A DNA stretch of 64,000 nt from CBFDBF01 sp050287965 (GCA_050287965.1 JBNKCX010000017.1:124001-188000), one strand, 5' to 3'. Positions 1-8,931 are shown, numbered from the stretch's first letter. Notes: a model not told the origin generated them from the sequence alone. A program made the numbers and translations.

Positions 1-1
1 A

Positions 2-484
2 ATTCCGGAACCGGAAGAGACTCTCGGGGGTCCGATCGATCTGAATGTCTTTATCTGCGAATTGGGAGAAATCTTTAACGCTTCCCTGTTTTCTAGCCAT
101 AATATTGAACTTAAGCTTCAGCTGGATAAAACTCTGGAGCCCGTTCATGGCAACCGCAACAGCCTCAAACAGGTTCTTACCAACCTTATGAAAAATGCCG
201 CGGAAGCCATGAACAGGGGCGGAGAGGTATATATTGAAACCAGAAACCAGGTGAACGCAAATGGGGGTAATTTCGTTGAAATCACTGTCTCTGATGACGG
301 GCCAGGTATTCCTGAGCAGGTCATGAGTAATCTGTTCCGGCCGGTTGTCAGCAGCAAAGGCGGTGAACATCTCGGAATCGGTCTGACAATAGTCAAAGAC
401 CTTGTTTCGGAAATGCATGGTTCAATCAGTTGCAGGAGCACGTCAGGCAAGGGGACGGAATTTCGTATTTTAATACCTAGGTAA
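2..484 (+). CDS. Sensor histidine kinase, C-terminal ATPase domain (5' end outside window)
   Basis: The reading frame is open to the left edge, so only the last 160 residues of a sensor kinase are present. It would phosphorylate itself and then a response regulator. The HATPase_c features are clear: an N-box (NLMKNAAEAM), the ATP-lid motif DDGPGIP, and the glycine-rich GIGLTIV segment followed by a GKGTEFRI end. The phospho-accepting His region and any sensor domain lie outside the window. The stop is 15 bases before a receiver-GGDEF-EAL gene on the same strand, so the pair is probably one two-component unit feeding c-di-GMP signalling. The input signal cannot be seen. Confidence 0.9.
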   Translation: MPEPEETLGGPIDLNVFICELGEIFNASLFSSHNIELKLQLDKTLEPVHGNRNSLKQVLTNLMKNAAEAMNRGGEVYIETRNQVNANGGNFVEITVSDDGPGIPEQVMSNLFRPVVSSKGGEHLGIGLTIVKDLVSEMHGSISCRSTSGKGTEFRILIPR

Positions 485-499
485 ACGGGGAGCGAATCG

Positions 500-2686
500 G
501 TGGAATCAACCATCAGCCTATCAGGCGTTTCGCCGGATTCAGATCAAGAAGTAACGTGGAACCCGGACCGGCTAATCAGAATACTGGTGGTCGACGATGA
601 GCCGCGCCTGTGCCAGAGCCTGAAACAACTGCTCGAACTCCACGGTTATGACTGCAGCACCGCAACAGGTGGCGAAGCTGCCATTGCCTATCTGACTGAA
701 AAGCGATTCGACCTGGTGCTGCTCGATATCAAGATGCCTGATATCGACGGCCACCAGGTCATGGACCATATTAAGTCTCAGCGTCTTCCCGTTGATGTCA
801 TTGTCGTCAGCGGGGAAACCACCTTCGACGAAGCGACCTGGGCGCTGCAACACGGGGCGCACGATTTCATTCGCAAGCCCTACGTTTCAGGAGAGCTGTT
901 AAGATCCATCGAAAATGTCGCAAAAAAACGCAGGCTGGAGGCCGAGTACAGGAGCATACAGAACAGGCTGCGCAACTCGGAACAGCGTCATCGCTACTTC
1001 GTGGAGAACTCACCCGATATCATCTACATGCTGGATCGCGATGGTCGCTTCAGTTTTATTAATGACAAAGCGATTTCTCTCCTTGGCTATTCGAGAGAAG
1101 AGCTGATCGGCAGACACTATTCGGACGTCGTTCACCAGGACGACCTGGAAAAGGTGCAGTTTACGTTTCCGGAGCATAGAACCGGGAGACGGGCGGCGCA
1201 CGAAGTGGAATTAAGACTCGTGCGAAAAGACGGGAAACCTGCTTCTACAGCATACAAATCGAATACCATTACTGTCGAACTCAACGCCATGGGCGTATAT
1301 CGCGGCCAGGACATTAATAAAGAAAACGACTTCATCGGCACCTACGGCGTTATCCGCGACATCAGTGAACGCAAGGCGGCGGAAGAGATAATCAATTACC
1401 AGCTCTACCACGACCTGCTGACCAAGCTTCCCAATCGGGTACTGTTCAAGGACCGCCTTGATATCGCGCTTTCCCATGCCAAACGCAGCGGTAAAATGCT
1501 TGCAGTCATGTACCTTGACCTGGATGGCTTCAAGATCATAAACGACTCACTCGGACATCTCGCCGGTGATGAGCTTTTGCAGGCTGTAGCCATGCGCATC
1601 CATAACTGCCTTCGTGAAAGCGATACCCTCGCGCGCGTTGGCGGAGACGAGTTCAACCTTCTCCTGCCGGAAATTACCCAGCGTGAACATGCCGCCATGA
1701 TAGCGCGCAAAATAATTGGAACCCTCAGATCCCCCTTTGTTCTTGACGGACAGGAGATCTTCATAAGCGTCAGCATCGGCATCGCTCTACACCCTGATGA
1801 CGGCCAGAGCATGGATGTTCTCATTCGTAACGCCGATATCGCCATGTACCATATCAAGGGCAGAGGAAAGAACGGCTTTGAGTTCTTTACCCATGAAATG
1901 GTCGCAAAGATAAACAACCCGTTCACGTTGGAAAGCGGATTACGACGGGCGCTGGATGGCGATCAGTTCAACCTGCTGTTTCAGCCCCAGCAGAACATCA
2001 CCACCGGAGAAATCGTCGGTGTCGAGGCTCTACTGCGCTGGAATCATCCTGAAGAAGGCCTGCTCTCGCCTGCGCATTTCATACCACTGGCGGAGGAAAC
2101 CGGCCTGATATCGGAGATTGGCGAGTGGGTATTGCGCGCCGCCTGCCGGGAATTGGCAAATTGGCGCCGAGCCGGGCTAACTTCCGTTAAAATGGCGATA
2201 AACCTGTCCGCCGTACAGTTATATCGGGCGGACTTCGTGGAAACGGTACTGGATATATTGGACAGAAACCGTATTCCAGGGGAATGCCTGGAACTGGAGA
2301 TAACGGAAAACGTGCTCATGCAGGATATGGAACACGTTGTAAAAAAACTTGACCTGCTGGCTTCCCGTGGAATCGGTATTGCTGTAGATGATTTTGGAAC
2401 CGGATATTCCTCACTCGGCTATCTGCAATCGCTGCCGCTGAGCATGTTGAAAATCGATCGCTCCTTTATACAGGATATCCAGTCCTCAAAAGAGAAGAAT
2501 TCCATAATATCGGCCATTGTAGCCATGGCCAAGGGACTGGAATTGAACCTGGCGGCTGAAGGCGTTGAAACAAACACGCAACTAGATTATCTCCGCTCGG
2601 TAGGTTGTCCGCTGGCGCAGGGGTATCTAATAAGCAAACCTCTTACCTCCCGCCAAACCCTGGAGCATCTTTTGATTAACCGTTAG
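500..2686 (+). CDS. Response regulator with PAS, GGDEF and EAL domains (c-di-GMP turnover)
   Basis: 728 residues, GTG start preceded by GGGGAG. Domains in order: CheY-like receiver (about 25-140; acidic pair D32/D33, predicted phospho-Asp D76 in LVLLDIKMPD), PAS (about 165-290, SPDIIYMLDRDGRF), GGDEF (about 300-460, intact GGDEF near residue 380) and EAL (about 475-720, intact EALLRW near residue 507, later DDFGTGYSSL). Both catalytic signatures are intact, so the protein could make and break cyclic di-GMP; which activity dominates cannot be told. It directly follows the kinase and is presumably its target. No DNA-binding output domain is present. Likely cytoplasmic. Confidence 0.93.
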   Translation: MESTISLSGVSPDSDQEVTWNPDRLIRILVVDDEPRLCQSLKQLLELHGYDCSTATGGEAAIAYLTEKRFDLVLLDIKMPDIDGHQVMDHIKSQRLPVDVIVVSGETTFDEATWALQHGAHDFIRKPYVSGELLRSIENVAKKRRLEAEYRSIQNRLRNSEQRHRYFVENSPDIIYMLDRDGRFSFINDKAISLLGYSREELIGRHYSDVVHQDDLEKVQFTFPEHRTGRRAAHEVELRLVRKDGKPASTAYKSNTITVELNAMGVYRGQDINKENDFIGTYGVIRDISERKAAEEIINYQLYHDLLTKLPNRVLFKDRLDIALSHAKRSGKMLAVMYLDLDGFKIINDSLGHLAGDELLQAVAMRIHNCLRESDTLARVGGDEFNLLLPEITQREHAAMIARKIIGTLRSPFVLDGQEIFISVSIGIALHPDDGQSMDVLIRNADIAMYHIKGRGKNGFEFFTHEMVAKINNPFTLESGLRRALDGDQFNLLFQPQQNITTGEIVGVEALLRWNHPEEGLLSPAHFIPLAEETGLISEIGEWVLRAACRELANWRRAGLTSVKMAINLSAVQLYRADFVETVLDILDRNRIPGECLELEITENVLMQDMEHVVKKLDLLASRGIGIAVDDFGTGYSSLGYLQSLPLSMLKIDRSFIQDIQSSKEKNSIISAIVAMAKGLELNLAAEGVETNTQLDYLRSVGCPLAQGYLISKPLTSRQTLEHLLINR

Positions 2687-2723
2687 AGTGCGCGGCGGAC
2701 CCGTGGTCCTAACAAAAAAACCT

Positions 2724-3887
2724 CTACCCTTCGTCCAATTGCGCGAGGATATTCCTGGCCACCATAATCTGTTCGTCGTCGCCCTCGGCCAGCACCTCGT
2801 ACAGCAGTTTCCGCGCGCCGGCGATATCCTCTTCGTCCCGCAGACTGTTCACCTCTTTTAACTTGTTGGTGACAGAGTCGCCGTTATCGTCTTTCGAAAT
2901 CTCGTCAATCTCACCCTGAATCTCATCCAGTTCCGCTTCCAGTTCTTCCTGCGAAAGCGGCTTATAACGCTCTTCATCAAGCGGGTCCTCGTCGTTGTCC
3001 GGGGGGGGATCCCCTTCAAACCCCGAGATAATCTCCTCGGGGGCCACGGCCGACGCACCCGCTGTCGCCATATGCGGATCCGCGCTTTCCGCCGCCGAGG
3101 AGCTCTTGCTATCCGGAACACCTGAAGCGGACTCCCGTGCCGCCTTGTCACGGAGAATCATGCGCGAAAAAAGCACACCGATTTCGAACAGCAGCCACAT
3201 GGGTATCGCGAGCAGGGTCTGAGAGATTACATCAGGCGGCGTCAGCAACATGCCGATGCAGAAGGCGCCGACGATAACGTAAGGCCGCTTTTCCGCCAGT
3301 TTGGCCGGCGTAGTTAATCCCATCCATACCAGGATAATGGTGGCGATAGGCACCTCAAAAGCCAACCCGAAGGCAAAAAAGAGCGTCAGCACAAACTCCA
3401 GATACTGGGTGATATCCGGCGCCATACTCACCCCTTCCGGCGTCGTCGCCACCATGAAGGCGATGACCAGATGGATGACCACGAAGTAGGCGAACGCGGC
3501 GCCCAGATAAAAGAGCAGTGCGCTGGATCCCACCATGGGCAACATTACCCGCCGCTCATGTTTATAGAGCCCGGGTGCGACGAAAGCCCAGAACTGGTAC
3601 AGAATGAAGGGCATGGCGATGAATATGGCCACCACCAGGGTCAGTTTGAACGGCGCCAGAAACGGGGAGATAACCCCTATGGCGATCATCTCCTGCCCCT
3701 GCGGCAACTGCTCCAGTAAAGGTTTGGAAATGAACTGGTAGATGTCGTTGGAGAAGGGGAGCAATACGACAAGCGCCACCAGCACAAACACCAGCGCCCG
3801 CACCAGACGGTCACGCAGTTCCATCAGATGGGAGACAAACGGTTGCTCCTGAAGGGATTCGTCAGCCTGTCTGTTTTGTGTCGTCAT
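2724..3887 (-). CDS. tatC: Sec-independent protein translocase TatC with a long C-terminal extension
   Basis: TatC is the multispanning receptor of the twin-arginine translocase, which exports folded proteins. The first ~250 residues match the family: N-terminal cytoplasmic helix with FVSHLMELRDRLVRA, then six hydrophobic segments with FWAFVAPGLYKHERR. The protein is 387 residues against about 250-260 usual. The extra part is an acidic, low-complexity linker (about 255-335) followed by a helical tail ending ARKLLYEVLAEG...ILAQLDEG, which resembles the short C-terminal module of FimV proteins (inference). Its start overlaps the 3' end of tatB by 26 bases; last gene of the his-tat run. Confidence 0.96.
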   Translation of the reverse strand: MTTQNRQADESLQEQPFVSHLMELRDRLVRALVFVLVALVVLLPFSNDIYQFISKPLLEQLPQGQEMIAIGVISPFLAPFKLTLVVAIFIAMPFILYQFWAFVAPGLYKHERRVMLPMVGSSALLFYLGAAFAYFVVIHLVIAFMVATTPEGVSMAPDITQYLEFVLTLFFAFGLAFEVPIATIILVWMGLTTPAKLAEKRPYVIVGAFCIGMLLTPPDVISQTLLAIPMWLLFEIGVLFSRMILRDKAARESASGVPDSKSSSAAESADPHMATAGASAVAPEEIISGFEGDPPPDNDEDPLDEERYKPLSQEELEAELDEIQGEIDEISKDDNGDSVTNKLKEVNSLRDEEDIAGARKLLYEVLAEGDDEQIMVARNILAQLDEG

Positions 3888-4236
3888 CGGGCTGGCCGGC
3901 CGTGGTTTGGGAAGAATCGCTCTGAGAGGTGCTGCGCTGCCGAGCTCCGATAACCGCGTTTTCGGTTTCGTTCTTCAGCTCCTTAACGGCATCCCTGGTT
4001 TCTTCAAAAACCTCTTCCAGAGGATTTATCTTTTTTTTCTGTTCCGCAAGGACCTGCTTGAGCTCTTCGGCTTTGATCTCCTTATCGATTTCCGCCTTGA
4101 CCGCCGCCACCATACCCCGGCCTTTTCTGATCCATTTCCCCGCTGTGTAGGCAAATTTCGGCAGGCGCTCGGGACCTATGACCAGCAGGGCCACCAGGCC
4201 CAGGATCATGAGTTCCCAGAAACCAATATCAAACAT
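3862..4236 (-). CDS. tatB: Twin-arginine translocase subunit TatB
   Basis: 124 residues. TatB forms the substrate-binding complex with TatC. It starts MFDIGFWELMILGLVALLVI, the hallmark single N-terminal membrane helix with Glu near residue 8, then the conserved GPERLP turn, an amphipathic helix (AGKWIRKGRGM) and a charged cytoplasmic tail. The FDIG/GPERLP signature separates TatB from TatA, which here is a separate gene 38 bases upstream. The 3' end overlaps the start of tatC, suggesting translational coupling. Confidence 0.96.
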   Translation of the reverse strand: MFDIGFWELMILGLVALLVIGPERLPKFAYTAGKWIRKGRGMVAAVKAEIDKEIKAEELKQVLAEQKKKINPLEEVFEETRDAVKELKNETENAVIGARQRSTSQSDSSQTTAGQPDDDTKQTG

Positions 4237-4274
4237 GGCAGTTCAACCTGCGACGATGAAAGTAACCACAGAAA

Positions 4275-4538
4275 TCAGGATTTTTCCTTTTCTTCCTCTC
4301 TGGTCGCTTCGCCCTCGATCACATCCTCCTTATCGGCCTGTTCCAACATCTCCTTGTCAGCTCCCTTTTCCTTTTCCTTTTCGTCATCCGACATCGCCCC
4401 TTTGAATCCTTTGACGGCGTTACCGAGATCAGAGCCGATATTCTTCAGGCGTTTGGTGCCGAACAACAGCAACACAATCACCAGAATAATCAACAACTGC
4501 CAGATACCTATTCCACCAAAACCCATTTTCTCCTCCAC
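4275..4538 (-). CDS. tatA: Twin-arginine translocase subunit TatA
   Basis: 87 residues. TatA oligomers make the protein-conducting part of the Tat system. One N-terminal membrane helix (WQLLIILVIVLLLFGTKRL) runs into the FGTKRLKNIGSDLGNAVKGFK amphipathic region, whose FG-K pattern is characteristic of TatA. The remaining ~40 residues are highly charged (many Glu, Asp, Lys). First gene of tatABC; an AGGTGGAG-type ribosome site precedes the ATG. The 162-base gap to hisE holds nothing recognised. Confidence 0.96.
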   Translation of the reverse strand: MEEKMGFGGIGIWQLLIILVIVLLLFGTKRLKNIGSDLGNAVKGFKGAMSDDEKEKEKGADKEMLEQADKEDVIEGEATREEEKEKS

Positions 4539-4700
4539 CTAAATCGCGGACCCAAAGCCTTTTTGACTATTGAGCCGGTAAAAAATTCTGCTTCAGGATG
4601 ATGCTCCCTCGGCGAGATCGTTATGAGCCTCTGATAATACCCCAATTCCCGGTATCGCGCAGATCATCCCTCGGAGTGATAACCCGGCGCCCGGGCCCGA

Positions 4701-5015
4701 TCACTCGCGACCCGCCTTCTCCTCCAGGCCGGAGAGACCGAAACGGCGTTCCAGCTCGTCCAGTACGGCGCCCGGAGAAAGTCCCTCGCTGGCGAGCAGT
4801 ACCAGGGTATGAAACCAGAGATCCGCCACCTCATAGACGATTTTTTCGGCATCCCCCTCCTTGGCCGCCATAACCGTCTCGGTCGCCTCCTCTCCTATCT
4901 TTTTCAGGATGGCGTCCAGCCCCTTGCCATAGAGGGAGGCCACATAGGAAGAACCGGGATCGGCCTGTTTACGTTCCTCCAGGACCTCCGCCAGACGAAA
5001 CAGTGTATCACTCAT
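4701..5015 (-). CDS. hisE: Phosphoribosyl-ATP pyrophosphatase HisE
   Basis: 104 residues with the ATG at 5015 (MSDTLFRLAEVL). HisE removes pyrophosphate from phosphoribosyl-ATP, the second step of histidine synthesis. It is an all-helical MazG-type protein; the conserved metal-binding region is seen as GEEATETVMAAKEGD and YEVADLWFHTLVLL. HisE stands alone here, not fused to HisI. Its start overlaps the end of the SYLF gene by 8 bases. A start ten codons further upstream (5045) is possible but would lie inside the SYLF gene and does not match the family N-terminus. Confidence 0.96.
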   Translation of the reverse strand: MSDTLFRLAEVLEERKQADPGSSYVASLYGKGLDAILKKIGEEATETVMAAKEGDAEKIVYEVADLWFHTLVLLASEGLSPGAVLDELERRFGLSGLEEKAGRE

Positions 5016-5715
5016 TCTCTTTCGCCTTGTCGGTGTATTGATCAAGAAGCTGCAGCAGTTCCACCGCCGATGCCGGTATCTTCAGCCCTTCGCCCTCGAC
5101 GATCTGCTCGGGAGACACCTCGGCAACATGGTAATACCCGGCATTGTCTTTGTGTTCCACCTTCAGTGCCGCCCCATCCAGGGCGACCCCGACAAAAAGC
5201 CCGCGACTCCGGGAGTAGGAATAGATCTCCGACTTCAACTGGGCGTCCGTTGATGCCGATGCCTTGCGGCCCACGGGACCGGCCGCCACCGCCGCGTCAG
5301 CCCCGAGAGTGAACTTTCCATTAAGTATCCCGTTGAGGCTCTTTTTGTTTTTGAATACCAGAATGACATCGGTTGATTGCGCACCTATCTGCCAACCGAC
5401 ACTGCCCCCCTTTACCGACAGAAAGATGGGGTTACCCCAGGCCTTGTTCTTATCGCGAATGCAGAGCACGCCTTTGCCGTAACGCCCGCCGATAATTACA
5501 CCGACCTTTACAACCGCCGGGATGATAGCCACCCCCTCCGCATTACTCAGCAACTTGGGTGGAATGGAATTTTCCGGGATAGTGTTGAGCTTCTGCAACA
5601 CCTCCGCCACCTCGAGGAGCTTCGCCTCCTGGTCACTGTTGGTGGCTGCAGAAGCCGCGCCTGCGAAGGCGGCCAATAAGGTGAAACAAAGAAGGCTGAT
5701 CCCCTGCTTTAGCAT
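5008..5715 (-). CDS. SYLF (Ysc84-type) domain exported protein
   Basis: 235 residues with a signal peptide (hydrophobic about 5-18, cleavage near GAASA). The rest matches the bacterial SYLF/YSC84 family: AEGVAIIPAVVKVGVIIGGRYGKGV, WGNPIFLSVKGGSVGWQIGAQSTDVILVF, and YSYSRSRGLFVGVALDGAAL. The eukaryotic members bind phosphoinositides; the role of the bacterial periplasmic members is unknown. It sits between hisF and hisE, overlapping hisE by 8 bases and 31 bases from hisF, so it is probably carried on the his transcript although nothing connects it to histidine synthesis. Confidence 0.9.
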   Translation of the reverse strand: MLKQGISLLCFTLLAAFAGAASAATNSDQEAKLLEVAEVLQKLNTIPENSIPPKLLSNAEGVAIIPAVVKVGVIIGGRYGKGVLCIRDKNKAWGNPIFLSVKGGSVGWQIGAQSTDVILVFKNKKSLNGILNGKFTLGADAAVAAGPVGRKASASTDAQLKSEIYSYSRSRGLFVGVALDGAALKVEHKDNAGYYHVAEVSPEQIVEGEGLKIPASAVELLQLLDQYTDKAKENE

Positions 5716-5746
5716 TGCTCCCCCCTCTTCCTTCCCAAAGAACCGA

Positions 5747-6517
5747 TCAGAGCCGCACTTCTACGCCCTGCTCCGCCATGAACCGCTTCGCCTCTCCTAT
5801 GGAGTACTCGGCAAAATGAAATATACTCGCCGCCAGCACCGCATCCGCGCCGCCTTCGACCACCCCGTCCACCAGGTGCTGCAGGTTACCGACGCCGCCG
5901 GAGGCGATCACGGGCACGGAAACGGCGTCACTGATGGCCCGGGTAAGGCCCAGATCGAACCCGATCTTGGTGCCGTCCCTGTCCATACTGGTGAGCAGGA
6001 TCTCTCCGGCGCCATATTCAACCATCTTCCTGCCCCACTCCACCGCATCCAGCCCGGTGGGTTTCCGGCCGCCGTGGGTGAATATCTCCCATTTCAGGGG
6101 CTCACCTTCGCTGCTCACCTGCTTGGCATCGATGGCCACCACGATACACTGCGACCCGAACCGCTCCGTTGCCTGCTTCACGAATTCCGGATTAAAAACC
6201 GCGGCGGTATTGATGGCCACCTTGTCCGCGCCGGCATTCAGCATACGCCGGATATCCTCCACCGTACGGATCCCCCCGCCCACCGTCAGTGGAATAAATA
6301 CCTCGCCGGCCACCTCTTCCACCACATGCACAATAGTGTCCCGCTCGTCGGAGCTGGCAGTGATATCAAGAAAGGTTATTTCGTCCGCACCTTCCTCATT
6401 GTAGCGCCGAGCCACCTCCACCGGATCGCCGGCGTCGCGGATATCCACGAATTTTACACCCTTGACCACGCGGCCGGCGTCCACATCCAGACAGGGAATG
6501 ATACGTTTCGCTAACAT
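5747..6517 (-). CDS. hisF: Imidazole glycerol phosphate synthase subunit HisF
   Basis: 256 residues, start at MLAKRIIPCLDV (ATG at 6517); an in-frame start nine codons upstream does not fit the family. HisF is the cyclase half of the HisFH complex, using ammonia from HisH to make imidazole glycerol phosphate and AICAR. The beta/alpha barrel shows catalytic Asp in CLDVDAGRV and in TSMDRDGTKIGFD, and phosphate-binding GGG/ASGG loops (TVGGGIR, VIASGGVGN). Downstream of hisA in a hisBHAF order on one strand; a palindromic repeat occupies the hisA-hisF gap. Confidence 0.97.
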   Translation of the reverse strand: MLAKRIIPCLDVDAGRVVKGVKFVDIRDAGDPVEVARRYNEEGADEITFLDITASSDERDTIVHVVEEVAGEVFIPLTVGGGIRTVEDIRRMLNAGADKVAINTAAVFNPEFVKQATERFGSQCIVVAIDAKQVSSEGEPLKWEIFTHGGRKPTGLDAVEWGRKMVEYGAGEILLTSMDRDGTKIGFDLGLTRAISDAVSVPVIASGGVGNLQHLVDGVVEGGADAVLAASIFHFAEYSIGEAKRFMAEQGVEVRL

Positions 6518-6540
6518 TATTCCTAACTTTACTATAGTTG

Positions 6541-6606
6541 CCACAGAGACACGGAGACCACAGAGAACCTGTAAGGAGCCTAGCGTTCAACGCCTCTGTG
6601 GCTACA
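6541..6606. repeat. CACAGAG-type palindromic intergenic repeat, copy 1 (hisF-hisA gap)
   Basis: The left arm begins CCACAGAGACACGGAGA and the right arm ends CGCCTCTGTGGC, with the ends (CCACAGAG / CTCTGTGG) exactly complementary. It fills nearly the whole hisF-hisA gap inside an operon. Other copies of the same family are near 7367, 8932, 14001 and 55043. Confidence 0.75.
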
Positions 6607-6609
6607 TAA

Positions 6610-7344
6610 CTACGTCAATTCATCCGCCAGTTTCTGGCCCGCGGCAAAATCCAGGGTACCTTCGTAAATAGCCCGCCCTGTTATGGCGCCCATAATATTA
6701 TCGGTTTCAGCCAGGCAAAGATCCCGAATATCGTCAATATCGGTAATCCCGCCGGAGGCCACCACCGGAATGGAAATGGCATTGGCAAGGGCCGCGGTAG
6801 CCTGTACGTTGGGTCCGGTCAGCATCCCGTCCCGTCCGATATCGGTATAGACAATGGCACTCACACCGTCGTTTTCAAAACGCCGGGCCAGATCCACCAC
6901 CTCCTGATCGGTCACCTCCGCCCAGCCGTTGATAGCCACCATACTGTCCTTGGCGTCCAGACCGACGATGATACGTCCGGGAAAGGCGCTGCAGGCCCGG
7001 CCGACAAATCCCGGATCCTTCACCGCCTGCGTACCGATGATGCAGTAACTGATCCCCCTCTCCAGGTAGGCCTCGATGGTCGCCTCATCCCGGATACCGC
7101 CGCCTACCTGCAACGGCAGACCCGGATAACGTTCCGCAATGGCCCTGATCACCTCCCCGTTAACCGGCTCACCTGCAAATGCGCCGTTCAGATCCACCAG
7201 GTGCAGGCGCCTTGCTCCCGCCTCCACCCAACGTCCGGCCATCTCCACCGGATTGTCGGAGAACACCGTATCATCCTCCATCCGGCCCTGACGCAGGCGC
7301 ACACAGGCACCGTCTTTCAAATCAATTGCAGGTATCAGTAGCAT
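6610..7344 (-). CDS. hisA: Phosphoribosylformimino-AICAR ribotide isomerase HisA
   Basis: 244 residues. HisA carries out the Amadori isomerisation of ProFAR to PRFAR, the substrate of HisFH. It starts MLLIPAIDLKDGACVRLRQG, with catalytic Asp8 (AIDLK) and the second Asp in VYTDIGRDGMLTGPN. The half-barrel repeat with HisF is visible: phosphate loops QVGGGIRD and VASGGITD. Between hisH and hisF, with intergenic palindromic repeats on both sides. Confidence 0.97.
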   Translation of the reverse strand: MLLIPAIDLKDGACVRLRQGRMEDDTVFSDNPVEMAGRWVEAGARRLHLVDLNGAFAGEPVNGEVIRAIAERYPGLPLQVGGGIRDEATIEAYLERGISYCIIGTQAVKDPGFVGRACSAFPGRIIVGLDAKDSMVAINGWAEVTDQEVVDLARRFENDGVSAIVYTDIGRDGMLTGPNVQATAALANAISIPVVASGGITDIDDIRDLCLAETDNIMGAITGRAIYEGTLDFAAGQKLADELT

Positions 7345-7366
7345 TTTAAATTCATTAAATTATTGT

Positions 7367-7494
7367 CACAGAGATACAGAGATCACATAGAATCAAGAAT
7401 TGCTGAAACGGGTAGTACGACTCCGGATCATAAGCAACCCTTGGATAATGAAGAAAAAATTACTCCGTGTACTCTGCGCCTCTGTGGTTATATT
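7367..7494. repeat. CACAGAG-type palindromic intergenic repeat, copy 2 (hisA-hisH gap)
   Basis: Left arm TCACAGAGATACAGAGATCAC, right arm CTCCGTGTACTCTGCGCCTCTGTGG, separated by about 75 bases of unrelated sequence. Same family as the repeats at 6541 and 8932. The right arm ends against the 3' end of hisH. Confidence 0.7.
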
Positions 7495-8129
7495 TTCCAA
7501 TTAACAAAATTCTGCAGCAGCCGCAGTCCCATATCGGCACTCTTTTCCGGATGGAACTGGGTGGCGAACAGGTTCTCGTGCGCCAGCACACTGGTGAACG
7601 TCATGTCATAGCAGGTGGCACCGACGATCAGGCCGGTGTCCTGCGGATCCACGAAATAGCTGTGCACGAAATAGAAGCGGCTGTTGTCGGGGATCCCTTC
7701 CCATAGGGGATGGTTCTGGAGCTGGCGAACCTGGTTCCACCCCATATGCGGAATCTTCAGCCGATGACCCTGGTCGTCCTTCAGTTCCCCGAACCTGCGT
7801 ACCTGACCGGGAACCAGTCCCAACAACCGAGTACCTTCGTTCTCTTCGCTGAACTCCATCAACACCTGCAGCCCCATACAGATACCGAAAAACGGCTTAC
7901 TGTGCGCGGCATCCAATACCGCCTGATTCAGATGATGATCCGAAATCGCCTTCATACAGTCCCGCGCCGCACCCTGTCCCGGGAAAACCACGCGGTCCGC
8001 CCCCAGGATCCGTTCCGGATCATCGGTCACCACCACCCGGTCGCCACGGCCAACCACATGTTCAATGGCCTTGGAGACGGAACGCAGGTTACCCATGCCG
8101 TAATCTATGACTGCAATGGTTTTAGACAT
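7488..8129 (-). CDS. hisH: Imidazole glycerol phosphate synthase subunit HisH
   Basis: 213 residues. HisH is the glutaminase half of the HisFH complex. It is a class I glutamine amidotransferase: oxyanion region FPGQGAARDC, nucleophile Cys in FFGICMGLQVL, and the His-Glu pair in ATQFHPEKSADMG. The start MSKTIAVIDYGMGNLRSV is typical. Upstream of hisA, downstream of hisB; its 3' end touches the repeat at 7367-7494. Confidence 0.97.
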   Translation of the reverse strand: MSKTIAVIDYGMGNLRSVSKAIEHVVGRGDRVVVTDDPERILGADRVVFPGQGAARDCMKAISDHHLNQAVLDAAHSKPFFGICMGLQVLMEFSEENEGTRLLGLVPGQVRRFGELKDDQGHRLKIPHMGWNQVRQLQNHPLWEGIPDNSRFYFVHSYFVDPQDTGLIVGATCYDMTFTSVLAHENLFATQFHPEKSADMGLRLLQNFVNWKI

Positions 8130-8232
8130 ACTGAAACGATTTTACGAAGATGATTCTCAATTGACGAAGAGCGCGAAGAAAACATACCCCCGAATTCTTC
8201 GCGCTCCACGCCTACTTCCCGAAAGAACCGGA

Positions 8233-8823
8233 CTATAGCGCCCCTTTTGTCGAAGGCACCGCTCCCGCCATACGCGGATCCGGTTCCACCGCCATACGCA
8301 GCGCGCGGCCGAACGCCTTGAACACCGTTTCCGCCACATGGTGTCCGTTGGTGCCACGCAGGCAGTCCACGTGCAGCGTTACGGCGGCGTGATTCACCAG
8401 CCCCTGAAAAAACTCGTAGACCAGCTCCGAATCGAACTCGCCGATCCGCGAGCGCGGAAAATCCACGTGGAACTCAAGCCCGGGCCGACCGGAGAGATCG
8501 ATCACAACCCGGGACAGGGCCTCGTCCAGAGGAACATAGGCATGGCCGTAACGGCGGATGCCGCTCTTGTCACCCAGCGCCTTGGCCAGCGCCTGCCCGA
8601 AGGCTATACCGATATCCTCCACCGTGTGGTGACCGTCGATGTGCAGATCCCCCCTGGCCTCAATCTCAAGATCGATCATGCCGTGCCGCGCCACCTGATC
8701 CAGCATGTGCTCCAGAAACGGCACCCCGGTAATGGCCGTGGCGTCGCCGTTGCCATCCAGGTTTAACCTGAGCTTGATCTGGGTCTCCGACGTATTGCGC
8801 TCGATTTCTGCAGTACGCTGCAT
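8233..8823 (-). CDS. hisB: Imidazoleglycerol-phosphate dehydratase HisB (monofunctional)
   Basis: 196 residues with the ATG at 8823 (MQRTAEIERNTSET). It dehydrates IGP to imidazole acetol phosphate. The metal-binding motifs are HHTVEDIGI and HHVAETVFKAFGR, with FLEHMLDQVARHG near the N-terminus. There is no N-terminal histidinol-phosphatase domain, unlike the fused enteric enzyme. An in-frame ATG five codons upstream is possible. First his gene on this strand; a gap of about 100 bases separates it from hisH. Confidence 0.96.
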   Translation of the reverse strand: MQRTAEIERNTSETQIKLRLNLDGNGDATAITGVPFLEHMLDQVARHGMIDLEIEARGDLHIDGHHTVEDIGIAFGQALAKALGDKSGIRRYGHAYVPLDEALSRVVIDLSGRPGLEFHVDFPRSRIGEFDSELVYEFFQGLVNHAAVTLHVDCLRGTNGHHVAETVFKAFGRALRMAVEPDPRMAGAVPSTKGAL

Positions 8824-8931
8824 GGGATTCGGCTCCATTCAGGGAATTCTGTTTCAAAAACGGCATTTTATGCCAAATAGTGGAAAATTACTTCAATTCC
8901 ATAGCCATATCCTCTGCCGGAAATGGAACAG

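Noticed and set aside
2697..2716. Terminator between the GGDEF-EAL gene and tatC
   Set aside because: GGACC/GGTCC is only a five-base stem and the flanking run of A is on the wrong side for the plus-strand gene; on the minus strand T residues precede the hairpin.
5522..6514. Long plus-strand frame of 330 residues
   Set aside because: It is antisense to hisF and part of the SYLF gene, which are certain.
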